DNA of 12,523 nucleotides from Deltaproteobacteria bacterium (GTDB lineage: Bacteria > Desulfobacterota > Binatia > Binatales > Binataceae), in NCBI GenBank assembly GCA_021780585.1, contig JAJXYM010000426.1, positions 1-12,523 on the forward strand, written 5' to 3'. Of this stretch, positions 1 to 7,934 are shown piece by piece; position 1 is the stretch's first letter, and each line of letters begins with the position of its first letter. Made by a program: the position numbers and the translations under genes. The notes under the pieces were generated by a model that worked only from the letters and a program-made list of their open reading frames with translations, was not told the DNA's origin and made no database searches.

Positions 1-40
1 GCCGCCGCCGCGGGCGCGAAGGGGGGCGACGCGAGACCGC

Positions 41-697
41 ATGGCGACAGGCGACGACAGTCTCGATCTGCGGATCGTGGGGGTCGAACCGGCGGACGAA
101 ATCGCCGGCGCGCGGCGACTCACGCTGCGGACCACGCGCGGCGCGATTCCGATCGTGCTGCATGCGCCCGAAGGCGCGACGCGGGCGGCGGTATGCGTCA
201 GCGGCGCGCTCGGCGGACTCGACGGACCGGCGCTGCTCTACGCGCGAATGGGCGCGGAGTTGCCGCGCCGGGGAATCGCGGTCGCGCGGGTCGATTATCG
301 TGCGCCCAACGACTTCGGCGAATGCCTGCTGGACGCGCTCGCGGCGATTACGTTCCTGAAAGGATCGGGCTATCGGCGAGCCGCGCTGGTCGGCCATTCG
401 TTCGGCGGCGCGGTCGCGATCAACGCCGGCACGCTGAATCCGATCGTCGCGGCGGTGATCGCGATTTCGAGCCAGCTCGCGGGCGCCCAGGTGGTCGGCG
501 AACTCGCGCCGAAGCCGTTGTTGCTAATTCACGGCGCGGCCGACGAGATTATCGCGCCGCGCAGCTCCGAGCTGATTTTCGCGCGCGCGGGCGAACCGCG
601 CCAGCTCGAATTGATCGCGGGCGGCGACCATCGCCTGAGCGGCTTCGGCGAACGATTGCTGGAACTGGTTGGCGAATGGCTTTCGTCGCGCCTGTGA
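41..697 (+). CDS. Small alpha/beta hydrolase (dienelactone-hydrolase-like fold), substrate unknown
   Basis: The 218-residue protein is a soluble alpha/beta-hydrolase domain with no signal peptide. Visible are the nucleophile elbow GHSFGG (residues 118-123, Ser120), a later strand ending LLLIHGAADEI with the likely acid Asp168, and GGDH with the likely catalytic His197, so the triad is complete and in canonical order. Such proteins hydrolyse esters or act as peptidases or thioesterases; the sequence does not show the substrate. At 218 residues it is a short family member with little or no cap domain. The frame is open to the left edge of the window, so an earlier start cannot be excluded. The ATG at 41 follows a purine-rich stretch (19-26) at rather long spacing and gives a sensible N-terminus. 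It lies 125 bp upstream of asd on the same strand; nothing links their functions. The family call is firm, the role is open. Confidence 0.85.
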   Translation: MATGDDSLDLRIVGVEPADEIAGARRLTLRTTRGAIPIVLHAPEGATRAAVCVSGALGGLDGPALLYARMGAELPRRGIAVARVDYRAPNDFGECLLDALAAITFLKGSGYRRAALVGHSFGGAVAINAGTLNPIVAAVIAISSQLAGAQVVGELAPKPLLLIHGAADEIIAPRSSELIFARAGEPRQLELIAGGDHRLSGFGERLLELVGEWLSSRL

Positions 698-822
698 CCG
701 GGCGCGCATATTTACGCGCGCGGGACGCGCCTATACGCTGAGGAAACGGCGCGCGGCCGGCCAGATTCGAACCGTGTCGGACGCGCGCCGTTAATTTATC
801 GCACGACGCGCGTCATCCAGAA

Positions 823-1902
823 ATGAAAATTCCAGTCGCAGTGGTGGGAGCCACCGGTATCGCCGGCCAGCAGGTGCTGGCGGCGCTCGACGGCCATCCG
901 GATTTCGAAATCGCCGCGCTCGCGGCCTCCGAACGATCGGCCAGCAAAACCTTCGACGAGGCGATCACCGACGCCGCAAGCGGGATGCGCCGATGGTACG
1001 TGGACGGCGGCGAGCCGCCGCGCGCGGCGCTCGGCCTCGAAGTGCAGGACGCGAAGTCGCTCAAGCTCGACGGAATCGGCGTGGTGTTCGCCGCCGTCGA
1101 ATCCGAGGCGGCGCGCGAACTCGAACCGCTTTACGCGCGCCACGCGCCGACGATCAGCACGGCGCGGCCCTTTCGGATGGAGCCGGACGTGCCGCTGGTG
1201 ATTCCCGGCGTCAATCTGGAGCATCTGGCGATCGTCGAGGAGCAGCGCCGGCGGCGCGGATGGAAAGGCTTTATCGCGACGCTGCCGAATTGCACCGCGA
1301 CGGGGCTTGCGGTGACGCTGAAGGCGCTCGACGAAGCCTTCGGCGTCGACGCGGCGATCGTCACGACGATGCAGGGAATTTCGGGCGCGGGGCGCGATTT
1401 GCCGGCGCTCGATATCGTCGAGAACATCATTCCGTACATCCCGCGCGAGGAGGAGCGCGTCGCGATCGAGACGCGCAAGATTCTCGGCCGCGCGGGCGGC
1501 GGCGCGATCGCCGAGCATACGCTCCGCGTGAGCGCGACCTGCACCCGCGCGTCGGTGCTGGCGGGCCATACCGAGTCGGTCACGGCGGCGCTGAAACGTC
1601 CGGCGACGGTCGAGGAAGCGATCGCGGCGATGGAAAACTTTGGCGCCAAGTTCAGCGCGCTCGGCTTGCCCAACGCGCCGCGCCGCATGATCACCGTGCA
1701 TCGCAATCCGATGCGGCCGCAGCCGCGGCTCGATCGCGACGCCGAACGCGGCATGACGACTTCGGTCGGGCGGATGCGGACTGACGAAGTGATGCCGAAC
1801 GGCGTCAAGTATCTGCTGGTGAGCCATAACGCGGCGATGGGCGCGGGGCGCGGCGCGGTGTTGCTGGCGGAATATCTGAAGCACGCCGGCTATCTGGGCT
1901 AG
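823..1902 (+). CDS. asd: Aspartate-semialdehyde dehydrogenase, archaeal/fungal type
   Basis: This enzyme makes L-aspartate 4-semialdehyde from aspartyl phosphate with NADPH, the branch step towards lysine/diaminopimelate, threonine, methionine and isoleucine. The 359-residue protein opens with the Rossmann loop GATGIAGQ (residues 9-16). It carries the catalytic cysteine in LPNCTATGL (Cys157), the family block TMQGISGAGRDLPALDI (182-198), and the probable base His249 in GHTES. These blocks match the archaeal/fungal branch better than the E. coli branch, and the length is normal for it. N-acetyl-glutamyl-phosphate reductase is the main look-alike and lacks the TMQGISGAGR block. The ATG at 823 has no clear Shine-Dalgarno; a 10-bp palindrome GACGCGCGTC lies just upstream (805-814). 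The gene stands alone, with no lysC or dap gene beside it. Its TAG stop lies inside the left arm of the palindromic repeat that follows. Confidence 0.93.
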   Translation: MKIPVAVVGATGIAGQQVLAALDGHPDFEIAALAASERSASKTFDEAITDAASGMRRWYVDGGEPPRAALGLEVQDAKSLKLDGIGVVFAAVESEAARELEPLYARHAPTISTARPFRMEPDVPLVIPGVNLEHLAIVEEQRRRRGWKGFIATLPNCTATGLAVTLKALDEAFGVDAAIVTTMQGISGAGRDLPALDIVENIIPYIPREEERVAIETRKILGRAGGGAIAEHTLRVSATCTRASVLAGHTESVTAALKRPATVEEAIAAMENFGAKFSALGLPNAPRRMITVHRNPMRPQPRLDRDAERGMTTSVGRMRTDEVMPNGVKYLLVSHNAAMGAGRGAVLLAEYLKHAGYLG

Positions 1903-2015
1903 GGAAGCTCCGCACAAGGTCTATCCTGTCATTCTGAGCGCAGCGAAGAATCCCGGGATTCTTCACTTCGCAGACTCCGTTCAGAATGACAATCTGGCTT
2001 GTACGGAGCTTCCCT
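1901..2015. repeat. REP-like nested palindromic element after asd
   Basis: Three nested complementary blocks share one centre. The outer arms 1901-1918 and 1998-2015 pair over 18 bases with one mismatch (C1913/A2003). The middle arms TGTCATTCTGA (1927-1937) and TCAGAATGACA (1981-1991) pair perfectly. The core GAAGAATCCCGGGATTCTTC (1945-1964) is a perfect 20-bp palindrome. The left outer arm includes the last two bases of the asd TAG stop. From memory, the TGTCATTCTGAGCG...GAAGAATC core resembles a palindrome dispersed in many environmental bacterial genomes. The place between convergent asd and glcF is typical of REP/MITE-like elements. As RNA it would form a long hairpin from either strand, which could stabilise 3' ends or help end transcription, although no T-tract follows. 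No transposase is present. Confidence 0.85.
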
Positions 2016-2066
2016 GGCGGCGACCGACGATTGATTATCGCGCGCGCCGGGCGAATGCACGACGTT

Positions 2067-2086
2067 GGCGCTCAGGCGTTAGCGCC
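2067..2086. other. Small hairpin over the glcF stop codon
   Basis: GGCGCT (2067-2072) and AGCGCC (2081-2086) form a perfect 6-bp stem around an 8-base loop that contains the glcF stop (TGA on the minus strand, 2074-2072). No T-run follows on the minus strand, so at most it is a weak 3'-end hairpin; it may be chance in GC-rich DNA. Confidence 0.3.
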
Positions 2087-3388
2087 GCGAATCGCGAGCG
2101 CGAGAAAATCCGCCAGATGGATGACGCGGACGGGCGCGCCGCGCCGGCGCAGTTCGGCGGCGATCTGCAGCTCGCATCCGGGATTCCCGAGCACGACGTA
2201 ATCGGCGCCCGTGGCGAGGATATTATCGGCCTTGCGGCGGACCAGCTCGCGCGCCATCGCGCGTTCGGTCAGGTTGTAGCTGCCCGCCGACCCGCAGCAC
2301 AGATCCGCTTCGTTCAACTCGATCAGCGTTACGCCGGGAATCGCGCGCAGGAGCTGGCGCGGCGCCTCGCGCACGCCGAGTCCGTGCGCCAGATGGCAGG
2401 AGTCGTGATAGGTGACGGCGGCGCGGAACTCGCGCGTGAAGCGATAGTCCCGCGCGAGCATCAGCGTGCCGAGATCGGCCACGCGGGCGGAAACTTCACG
2501 GGCCGGTGCGGCGAATTCGGGATCGTCCGCGAGCAGATCGCCGTAGGCGGCGATCGCGGCGGCGCATCCGGAGGCCGCCGAGAGGATCGCGGCGTCGCCG
2601 AGGCGCTGGAACTCGCGGATGTTGGCGCGGGCGAATTGCTTCGCGCGGGCGAAATTCCCATGATGCAAATCCAGCGCGCCGCAGCATACCGTGCGGCCCA
2701 TCCGCGCGACGCGATAGCCGGCCGCCGCGAGCGCGCCTTCGGTATTGAGATTTTCCGCGTTGGTCAGCACTTTGGCGACGCATCCGTGATGCACGACCGC
2801 GGCGGGGGCCGCAGCGGAAGCGGCGGACGGCGGCGCGAGCACCATCGGCGGCGGCGCGGCGCGCGGCGGAATCAGATCGAGCCAATCACGCATCGCGGCG
2901 GGCGCGAGCTTGCGGATCAGCGGACGCATCCCGAGGCGGTCGGCGGCGGTAATTGGCGTGAGCAAAATCCTTAGCCGCGCGGGATACGGGAAAAGCGCCG
3001 CGATCAGCCGATTGCGGATGCGTTCGCGCCACGGCCGGCGCACGTTGCGTTCGACGTATTCGCGCGCCCGCTCGATCAGCTTGCCGTAACGCACGCCCGA
3101 CGGGCACGCGGTCTCGCAGCCGCGGCATTCCAGGCACAAATCGAGATGACGCACCGCGTCGGCGTCGAGGTCGAGCGCGCCTTCCGCCAGCGCCTTCATC
3201 AGGTAGACGCGGCCGCGCGGCGAATCCATCTCGGCGCGCGTGACGACGTAGGTCGGGCAGGCTTCGAGGCAGAGTCCGCAATGGACGCAGTCGAAGAGCA
3301 GCTCGTAATCGACGACGTCGCGCAGCGGCCGCGCGCGCGGCCGCTGCGCGACGGGCGGCGAGGAATCGGATTTGGGCGCGCTCGCCAT
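2072..3388 (-). CDS. glcF: Glycolate dehydrogenase iron-sulfur subunit GlcF
   Basis: GlcF is the electron-transfer subunit of the membrane-associated glycolate dehydrogenase GlcDEF, which oxidises glycolate to glyoxylate. Counting from the ATG at 3388, two ferredoxin-type 4Fe-4S motifs are visible: CVHCGLCLEAC (Cys34, 37, 40, 44) and CLECRGCETAC (Cys85, 88, 91, 95). Two cysteine-rich CCG domains follow: HHGC...VCCGALD, and HDSC...LCCGSAGSYN near the C-terminus. Length (438 residues) and order fit GlcF; the related lactate-oxidation protein LutA lacks the N-terminal ferredoxin part. The frame also allows an ATG at 3418 inside glcE (448 residues). I prefer 3388, which lies 8 bases after the glcE stop, because GGAGGA (3408-3403) precedes it at a long 14-base spacing while the earlier ATG has no ribosome binding site. 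It is the last gene of a glcD-glcE-glcF operon. Confidence 0.93.
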   Translation of the reverse strand: MASAPKSDSSPPVAQRPRARPLRDVVDYELLFDCVHCGLCLEACPTYVVTRAEMDSPRGRVYLMKALAEGALDLDADAVRHLDLCLECRGCETACPSGVRYGKLIERAREYVERNVRRPWRERIRNRLIAALFPYPARLRILLTPITAADRLGMRPLIRKLAPAAMRDWLDLIPPRAAPPPMVLAPPSAASAAAPAAVVHHGCVAKVLTNAENLNTEGALAAAGYRVARMGRTVCCGALDLHHGNFARAKQFARANIREFQRLGDAAILSAASGCAAAIAAYGDLLADDPEFAAPAREVSARVADLGTLMLARDYRFTREFRAAVTYHDSCHLAHGLGVREAPRQLLRAIPGVTLIELNEADLCCGSAGSYNLTERAMARELVRRKADNILATGADYVVLGNPGCELQIAAELRRRGAPVRVIHLADFLALAIRGANA

Positions 3389-3396
3389 CGCTTGAG

Positions 3397-4665
3397 TCAG
3401 AGTCCTCCGACGAAGCATCCGGGGTTGAAGATTCCGCGCGGGTCGAAGGTCGTCTTCATTCTTCGCATCAGCGTCATCGCGGCGGCCGGCGGATTGTCGA
3501 AGCGGCGGATTTCGCCGCGCAATTCGGACGCGACGCGCATCACGCGGACATGGCCGCGGACGCGGCGCGCGCGATCGCGAATCGCGGCGACGATCCGGCC
3601 GAGTTCGTCCGCGTCGAGCGCGGCGAGGAAGAGCCGCGCGACTCCGGAGCCGGCGTGGGCGATAAACTCGCCTGGCGTGGCGGCGAGGATCGCGGGTAGT
3701 TCGGCGGGCGGCGCGGCGATTAGCGCGACGGCGGCGCTGGCCGGCAAATCGAAATCGCGAATCCGTTCGTACCGCGCGATCGCGGCGGCGCCGTCGAGAA
3801 TTTCGTTGTTGACGCCGAGCAGCTCAGGAATTCGCACACGGAGATAATCGGCTTCAGGAGCGGCGCCGCCGAACCCGGCGATTAGCGCAAATCCTGCGCC
3901 GATATGGAGCGCCGCCGACACCGATGGACTCGTCACTTCCAGATGGAGCAGCGGGACGGCGTCGTGCAGATTCGCGGCGGCCGCATACGCGGAATCGAGA
4001 TCGGCAAAACCCGCGCAGGCGATCAGGCGGCGCGCCGGAAGCGGACGCACGCGAAAGGTCGTCTCCGTGATAATCCCGAGCGTGCCGAACGATCCCGTCA
4101 TCACCTTCATCAAATCATAGCCGGCGACGTTTTTGACCACGTTGCCGCCGCCGTGAACGATGCGGCCGTCATGGCCGACGAAGCGCACGCCAATCAGCAG
4201 GTCGCGCACGATTCCCTCGGACAGGCGCGACGGTCCGAACCGCGCCGCCGCGACCATCGCGCCGAGCGTGGTCAGCTCCGGGCGCGGCGGATCGACCGGC
4301 AGCCATTGCCCGCGCGCCGCCGTCGCGGCGTTAAGCGCGGCGAGCGTGACGCCGGCCGCGGCGACGACGGTCATGTCGTCGGGTTCATACGCCACAATCC
4401 GATCAAGGCGCGCGAGCGAAACCGCGATCGCGGCCGGAGCGAGGCGGATTTCGGCGAGCGCGCGGGCCGCGCCAAACGGCGCGAGGATGATGCGATCGGC
4501 TTCGCAGCGGCGCACGATTTCGGAAATTTCCCCGGCGTCGGCCGGCGTAACGACCACGCTGGCGCATCGCGACTCCGCGCCGATCGCCGCGCGCACATGC
4601 GCCGCGCCGACGATCGCGGCAAAGTCCCGTTCGAGCTTCGCGATGGTTTCCGAAGATATCGCCAC
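3397..4665 (-). CDS. glcE: Glycolate dehydrogenase FAD-binding subunit GlcE
   Basis: GlcE is the second flavin subunit of glycolate dehydrogenase. The 422-residue protein shows a PCMH-type FAD-binding domain in its first half: VTPADAGEISEIVRRC (39-54), the block around TTLGAMVAAARFGPSR (132-147), and the conserved NVVKNVAGYDLMKVMTG (175-191) followed by SFGTLGIITE. The C-terminus ends DPRGIFNPGCFVGGL, the usual FAD-oxidase tail. It lacks the HAGDGNIHP and GEHGIG metal/substrate block seen in GlcD, as expected for GlcE. The start is GTG at 4665, only 7 bases after the glcD stop (4673); no ATG lies near it, so translational coupling to glcD is likely. It is somewhat longer than E. coli GlcE (about 350 residues) but has no extra recognisable domain. 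Confidence 0.92.
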   Translation of the reverse strand: MAISSETIAKLERDFAAIVGAAHVRAAIGAESRCASVVVTPADAGEISEIVRRCEADRIILAPFGAARALAEIRLAPAAIAVSLARLDRIVAYEPDDMTVVAAAGVTLAALNAATAARGQWLPVDPPRPELTTLGAMVAAARFGPSRLSEGIVRDLLIGVRFVGHDGRIVHGGGNVVKNVAGYDLMKVMTGSFGTLGIITETTFRVRPLPARRLIACAGFADLDSAYAAAANLHDAVPLLHLEVTSPSVSAALHIGAGFALIAGFGGAAPEADYLRVRIPELLGVNNEILDGAAAIARYERIRDFDLPASAAVALIAAPPAELPAILAATPGEFIAHAGSGVARLFLAALDADELGRIVAAIRDRARRVRGHVRVMRVASELRGEIRRFDNPPAAAMTLMRRMKTTFDPRGIFNPGCFVGGL

Positions 4666-4672
4666 CGACGAC

Positions 4673-6121
4673 TCAGAGCGCGGCCTGGCGGCGCGGCGCG
4701 GCGACTTCGACGCATCCGCCGGGCGCGGGAATCACTTTGTTGGGATTGGCGCGCTGCGCGGGATCGAACACGCGCCGCAACTCGCTCATCACGATCAGAT
4801 CGTCGGGCGAAAAGATGAGCGGCATCTCGGAAATTTTTTCGACCCCGATACCGTGCTCGCCGGTGAGGCTGCCGCCCATCGCGACGCAGGCGCGCAGAAT
4901 TTCGCGGCCGGCCGCAATCGCGCGGCGGGTTTCGTCGGGGTCGCGCTCGTCGTAGAGCACGATCGGATGGATATTGCCGTCGCCGGCGTGGAAGACGTTG
5001 CCGATCCTGAGCGCGTGACGGCGGGCGATTTGGGCGATTTCGCGGAGGATTTCGGGCAGTCGGGTGCGCGGCACAACGCCGTCCTGCGTGGCGTAATTGG
5101 GCGCGAGCCGGCCGACCGCGCCGAAGGCGCGCTTGCGCGCCTTCCACAGCGTCGCGCGTTCGGCTTCGTCACGGGCGAAGCGCACCTCGCGCGCGCCGGA
5201 GGAACGCGCCAGTTCACCGACCGCGCGCGCCTCGGCGTCAAGCGCGGCGGCGATTCCGTCGAGCTCGATTATCAGCACGGCGCCGGCGTCGCGCGGCAGT
5301 CCCGCGTGGAAGGCGGCTTCGACCGCTTCGATAATCAACTGGTCCATCATTTCGATCGCGCCCGGAATCACGCCGCTTGCAATAATCGCGGAGACCGCGC
5401 GGGTGGCGGCTTCGACGTCGGCGAAAATCGCGAGCAGGGTGCGGCGCGCCTCGGGTTCGCGCGTAAGCCTGAGCGTCGCGCGGGTGACGATTCCGGCGGT
5501 GCCCTCGGCGCCGACGATCGCGCCGACCAGATCATAACCGAGACGCTCTTCCGTCGGCCCGCCGAGTTCGGCGATTTCGCCGTCAGGCAGCACGATCTCG
5601 AGGCCGAGCACGTGATTGGTCGTGACGCCGTACTTGAGCGTATGCGGGCCGCCGGAATTCTCGGCGATATTGCCGCCGATCGTGCAGGCCATCTGTGACG
5701 ACGGGTCGGGCGCGTAGAAAAAGCCGCGCCCGCGCACCGCGTTGCTGACGTGCAGATTGACCACGCCGCTTTCCACTTCGACGCGGCGATTCGCGTAATC
5801 GATCGCCAGGATGCGGTTGAGGCGCGAGGTGCAGATCATCACCGGCGCCCCGACCGGCAGGCATCCGCCCGAAAGCCCGGTGCCGGCGCCGCGCGGCACG
5901 AACGCGATTGCGCGCCGATCGAGCAATTTGAGGACGGCGCTGATTTCGGCCGCTGATCGCGGGCGCAACAACAGTTCGGGCGCGTTTTTTTCGATCGTCC
6001 AGCCGTCGCATTCGTAAACCTTGAGCTCGGTCGGACGCGAGACGATCGCGTCGTCGCCGAGGATCGCGCGCAATTCGGCGACGGTCGCGGAATCGAGCGA
6101 GGCATGGGCGCCGGTCGGCAT
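4673..6121 (-). CDS. glcD: Glycolate dehydrogenase catalytic FAD subunit GlcD
   Basis: GlcD is the catalytic flavoprotein of glycolate dehydrogenase (glycolate to glyoxylate, electrons passed through GlcF to the respiratory chain). The 482-residue protein has the FAD-binding motifs PRGAGTGLSGG (76-86), DPSSQMACTIGGNIAENSGG (139-158) and GAEGTAGIVT (204-213). The C-terminal FAD-oxidase domain has FHAGDGNIHP (377-386; His378 and His385) and GEHGIG (421-426), the metal/substrate-binding signature of GlcD and D-lactate dehydrogenases. D-lactate dehydrogenase is the main alternative, but glcE and glcF directly downstream make glycolate the likely substrate; such complexes often also use D-lactate. 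The ATG at 6121 has only a weak purine stretch upstream. It is the first gene of the operon and is divergent, across 154 bp, from a glyoxylate-type aminotransferase. No GlcC-like regulator is in the window. Confidence 0.94.
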   Translation of the reverse strand: MPTGAHASLDSATVAELRAILGDDAIVSRPTELKVYECDGWTIEKNAPELLLRPRSAAEISAVLKLLDRRAIAFVPRGAGTGLSGGCLPVGAPVMICTSRLNRILAIDYANRRVEVESGVVNLHVSNAVRGRGFFYAPDPSSQMACTIGGNIAENSGGPHTLKYGVTTNHVLGLEIVLPDGEIAELGGPTEERLGYDLVGAIVGAEGTAGIVTRATLRLTREPEARRTLLAIFADVEAATRAVSAIIASGVIPGAIEMMDQLIIEAVEAAFHAGLPRDAGAVLIIELDGIAAALDAEARAVGELARSSGAREVRFARDEAERATLWKARKRAFGAVGRLAPNYATQDGVVPRTRLPEILREIAQIARRHALRIGNVFHAGDGNIHPIVLYDERDPDETRRAIAAGREILRACVAMGGSLTGEHGIGVEKISEMPLIFSPDDLIVMSELRRVFDPAQRANPNKVIPAPGGCVEVAAPRRQAAL

Positions 6122-6171
6122 CGGGCAGAGCCTAGCACGGAAAACGGCGTAATCGCGCGTTTCGGCGCGGT

Positions 6172-6200
6172 TTCAATTTGCGCGCTCCCGGCCGTAAGAT
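6172..6200 (+). promoter_or_regulatory. Weak candidate promoter for the aminotransferase gene
   Basis: In the 154-bp divergent region between glcD and the aminotransferase, TTCAAT (6172-6177) and TAAGAT (6195-6200) are 17 bases apart on the + strand. They match the sigma-70 boxes at about 3/6 and 4/6 positions. The predicted leader would be about 70 bases. No comparable pair was found for glcD on the minus strand, and I see no clear operator in this region. Confidence 0.25.
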
Positions 6201-6275
6201 GGCGTCCAGGCGACGCATTCGGGCGCTAATTCGGGCCACCGGACGCGCACGCCGCTTGCGGGAGGGAGATTTCAC

Positions 6276-7469
6276 TTGGCGATATCATTTCCGGAGCTTC
6301 AGCCGGGGCCGCGTCTGCTGCTCGGACCGGGACCGTCCAACGTTAATCCGCGCGTGATGAAGGCGATGGCGTCGCCGGTGGTCGGCCATCTGGACGTCGA
6401 TTTCGTGCGCGTGATGGAGGATCTCAAGCGGCTGCTGCGGATCGTGTTCCGGACCGCCAACGAAATCACCTTTCCGGTGTCGGGCACCGGTTCGGCCGGG
6501 ATGGAAACCGCCCTGATGAACCTGGTCGAGGAGGGCGACGAGGTCGTAATCGGAATCGCGGGCGTGTTCGGCGAGCGGATGGCGGACGCGGCCGGCCGGC
6601 TCGGCGCGCGGGTCCATCGCGTGGAGGCGCCGTGGGGCCGGATCATCGAGATCGAACGCATCGAAGCCGCGCTGAAAGCCGCGAAACATCCGAAGCTGCT
6701 CGCGATCGTCCATGCGGAAACGTCAACCGGGGCGTGGCAGCCGGTGGAAAATCTCGGCGCGATCGCCCATCGCCACGGCGCGCTGTTCCTGCTCGACGCG
6801 GTGACGTCGCTCGGATGCGTGCCGGTCGAAATTGACCATTGGGAAGTTGACGCCTGCTACAGCTGCACGCAGAAAGGCATCAGCGCGCCGCCCGGACTCG
6901 CGCCCGTCACCTTCAGCGAGCGCGCGATGGCGGCGGTGCGCGCGCGCAAGACGCCGTGCCGTTCGTGGTATTTCGATCTTGGCATGATCGAGCGCTACTG
7001 GGGCGCCGAGCGCGTCTATCATCACACCGCGCCGATCACGATGAACTACGCGCTGTACGAAGCGCTCAGGATTATCGCCGAGGAGGGTCTCGAGGCGCGC
7101 TTCAGCCGCCATCGCGAGAACGCCGCGGCGATTCAGTCGGGCCTCGCCGCGCTTGGGCTCGAGCCGGCCGCGCAGGAGGGTTATCGGCTGCCGCAACTGG
7201 CGGTGGTGAAGGTTCCCGCGGGCATCGACGAGGCGGCGGTGCGGGCGGAACTGGTGCGCCGCTACAATATCGAAATCGCCGGCGGTCTCGGACCGTTCAA
7301 GGGCAAGGTCTGGCGCATCGGCACGCTCGGCGAATCGTCGCGGCGCGAACACGTGACGCTGGTGCTTGGCGCGCTCGAAATGATTCTCTCGGGGATGGGA
7401 ATCGAGGTCGCGCGCGGCGCGGCGCTGGCCGCCGCCGACCGGGCGTGGCGCGCGACGGCCGCCGCCTGA
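6276..7469 (+). CDS. Class V PLP aminotransferase, alanine/serine-glyoxylate type
   Basis: The 397-residue protein is a class V, fold-type I, PLP-dependent aminotransferase of the alanine-glyoxylate / serine-glyoxylate / serine-pyruvate group. The N-terminus has LLLGPGPSNVNPRVM (14-28). SGTGSAGME (69-77) is the phosphate-binding loop, Asp174 in LLDAVTS contacts the pyridine ring, SCTQKGISAPPG (196-207) holds the Schiff-base Lys200, and WRIGTLG contributes Arg347 for the substrate carboxylate. Length is typical. The start is TTG at 6276, supported by GGAGGGAG at 6261-6268 with a 7-base spacer and by alignment of the GPGP motif to its usual place. It is divergent from glcDEF, so the likely job is to turn glyoxylate into glycine. 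Whether alanine or serine is the amino donor cannot be read from sequence, and no hydroxypyruvate reductase is nearby. Confidence 0.92.
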   Translation: MAISFPELQPGPRLLLGPGPSNVNPRVMKAMASPVVGHLDVDFVRVMEDLKRLLRIVFRTANEITFPVSGTGSAGMETALMNLVEEGDEVVIGIAGVFGERMADAAGRLGARVHRVEAPWGRIIEIERIEAALKAAKHPKLLAIVHAETSTGAWQPVENLGAIAHRHGALFLLDAVTSLGCVPVEIDHWEVDACYSCTQKGISAPPGLAPVTFSERAMAAVRARKTPCRSWYFDLGMIERYWGAERVYHHTAPITMNYALYEALRIIAEEGLEARFSRHRENAAAIQSGLAALGLEPAAQEGYRLPQLAVVKVPAGIDEAAVRAELVRRYNIEIAGGLGPFKGKVWRIGTLGESSRREHVTLVLGALEMILSGMGIEVARGAALAAADRAWRATAAA

Positions 7470-7496
7470 AATCGCCCGGCGCCGCGCGCGGATCGT

Positions 7497-7922
7497 TCAG
7501 AAGGGTTTGAGGATCACCAGCGCCAGAATTGCGAGCAGCAGCAGGCTCACCACGCCGTGAATCATGCTGAACTGGCCGCGCGTGGCCGCGCCGGGATCGT
7601 CGGCGAGCGCCGTGATTCGCCGGTACAGCATCACGTGGCAGATCAGCATCACGACCACCAGTGCGAGTTTCACGTGCATCCAGCCGTGACGCATCACGGC
7701 GGGATGCGCGAGGATCGCGAAGACGCCGAACAGCACGGCGACGATCGCGCCGCCGTTGGCGCTGACATTGAACAGCCGGCGCGCCGCAAGGATCATCGCT
7801 TCGCGCGCGGCGCCGACCTGATCCGGCACGAGCGCCATCAGACTGCTGATCACGAGCAGGCTGCCGATCCACATGATCACGCCAAACAGATGAAAAACGA
7901 TGATCCACTGGTCGAGTCGCGT
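7497..7922 (-). CDS. HemJ/CopD-like four-helix membrane protein, probable ACG start
   Basis: This is a small integral membrane protein with about four hydrophobic segments. It resembles HemJ, the membrane protoporphyrinogen IX oxidase of heme synthesis (CopD-related family). Matching features are a first helix with W...FHLFGVIMWIG, a central ARRLFN, HGWMHVKLAL with its histidine, and the C-terminal LVILKPF. The first canonical start is GTG at 7880 (127 residues; a further ATG at 7874), but that drops the conserved FH of helix 1. Upstream codons back to TAA 7937-7935 encode this HemJ-like segment and contain no ATG, GTG or TTG. An ACG at 7922 lies 6 bases after GGAGAG (7934-7929) and places the histidine at residue 11, near its position in HemJ (about 10), giving 141 residues. 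Start choice is inference; an ATG-to-ACG error is possible. It sits directly behind the MFS gene. HemJ function is probable, not proven. Confidence 0.68.
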   Translation of the reverse strand, partial: TRLDQWIIVFHLFGVIMWIGSLLVISSLMALVPDQVGAAREAMILAARRLFNVSANGGAIVAVLFGVFAILAHPAVMRHGWMHVKLALVVVMLICHVMLYRRITALADDPGAATRGQFSMIHGVVSLLLLAILALVILKPF

Positions 7923-7934
7923 GGCGGTCTCTCC

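Noticed and set aside
762..775. GATTCGAACC resembling the T-loop of a tRNA on the minus strand
   Set aside because: The flanking bases do not form a T-stem and no acceptor or anticodon arm could be found, so it is not a tRNA or a clear attachment-site remnant.
698..822. Several GCGCGC-type inverted repeats and a TATACG box upstream of asd
   Set aside because: Short alternating GC palindromes are common by chance here, and no well-spaced -35/-10 pair or T-run supports a promoter or terminator call.
796..1917. Minus-strand open frame of 373 codons opposite asd
   Set aside because: Fully antisense to asd, with low-complexity Arg/His-rich composition and no ribosome binding site or motif.
4160..5698. 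Long + strand open frame (512 codons) opposite glcE and glcD
   Set aside because: Antisense to two genes with clear family motifs; its product is Arg/Ala-rich without domains. Long antisense frames are expected at this GC content.
6122..6275. Glycine riboswitch or GlcC-type operator between glcD and the aminotransferase
   Set aside because: I looked for paired glycine-aptamer helices and clear dyads and found none; only a weak promoter-like pair was seen.
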